Source of the DNA: an uncultured Ruminococcus sp.
GTDB taxonomy: Bacteria > Bacillota > Clostridia > Oscillospirales > Acutalibacteraceae
Length of the DNA: 64,000 bases
Assembly: GCA_900543095.1 (NCBI GenBank)
Contig: UQQD01000002.1
Coordinates: forward strand, 62,001-126,000
Direction: 5' to 3'
Below, in pieces: positions 63,957 to 64,000 of the stretch. The translations under genes and the position numbers were made by a program. Position 1 is the stretch's first letter; each line of letters opens with the position of its first letter. Below the pieces are notes generated by a model that ran no database searches, had not been told where the DNA came from, and saw nothing but the letters and a program-made list of their open reading frames with translations.

Positions 63957-64000
63957 ATGAATAAACAGTTATTAAATAAACTGCTTGCCGAGGTCAAAAC
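63957..64000 (+). CDS. Start of third cassette gene, cut by window
   Basis: ATG two bases after the carrier gene stop opens a frame reading MNKQLLNKLLAEVK to the edge. Only 14 complete codons are visible, so no function can be given; the tight spacing places it in the same operon. Confidence 0.6.
   Translation, partial: MNKQLLNKLLAEVK

Noticed and set aside
1..64000. tRNA, rRNA, prophage, integrase or intact insertion sequence
   Set aside because: No cloverleaf, rRNA core, transposase, integrase or phage structural protein was found on either strand by reading.

Overview
The window looks like chromosomal DNA from an anaerobic, low-to-mid GC Gram-positive bacterium of the class Clostridia, probably a gut Ruminococcaceae/Oscillospiraceae-type organism. 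This is inferred from gene content: pyruvate formate-lyase with its activase, a CtsR-McsA-McsB-ClpC stress operon, a V-type ATPase operon, LuxS, a PdaB-type deacetylase and a SigH-like sigma factor. Purine-rich Shine-Dalgarno sites and several TTG/GTG starts fit the same picture. No rRNA, tRNA, CRISPR array, phage or intact insertion sequence is visible. I count about 56 genes, nearly all housekeeping.

Layout. 1-803 (-): L,D-transpeptidase cut by the left edge. 926-7040 (+): a DUF5662-like protein; a ZTP(pfl)-type riboswitch with terminator ahead of pflB, then pflA and a DNA-deoxyinosine glycosylase; then ilvD. 7309-10360 (+): an EF-G-like GTPase with an altered G domain, a CD3324-type HTH protein and a decayed GNAT acetyltransferase. 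10453-16265 (-): a heterodimeric ABC exporter and a NatAB-like ABC-2 transporter. 16548-20341 (-): glycolytic pgk, tpiA and gpmI. 20505-25915: trmL, a small membrane protein, an M23/G5 peptidase, luxS, a GH25 lipoprotein, a basic orphan protein and a PdaB-type deacetylase. 25969-31705 (-): recA-recX-rimO-pgsA-cysE-cysS. 31835-41345 (-): trmB, a propeller-type lipoprotein, a response regulator and histidine kinase, a DUF1385 protein and prmC; a DUF1858-trmK-nif3 operon; and comM. 41570-47312 (+): a SigH-like sigma factor, a zinc-ribbon protein and ctsR-mcsA-mcsB-clpC with three CtsR boxes. 47396-55945 (-): a nine-gene V-ATPase operon whose K subunit carries a sodium-binding signature. 56242-64000 (+): YbaK, a TetR regulator, a giant RND exporter with a ~300-residue coiled-coil insertion, and the start of a DltA/DltC-like activation cassette running off the right edge.

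How the genes work together. PflB makes formate and acetyl-CoA. A switch sensing ZTP, an alarmone of formyl-folate shortage, would raise PflB when one-carbon units run low. The glycolytic block feeds this pathway. The envelope genes (L,D-transpeptidase, M23, GH25, PdaB, Dlt-like cassette) remodel the wall. McsAB-ClpC handle damaged proteins.

Non-coding structure is the less ordinary part: two families of short intergenic repeats, several operator-like palindromes on promoters, and overlapping terminator/promoter/RBS signals. The strongest leads are the RND coiled-coil insert, the EF-G-like protein with non-canonical G3/G4 motifs, the pflB riboswitch and the repeats.
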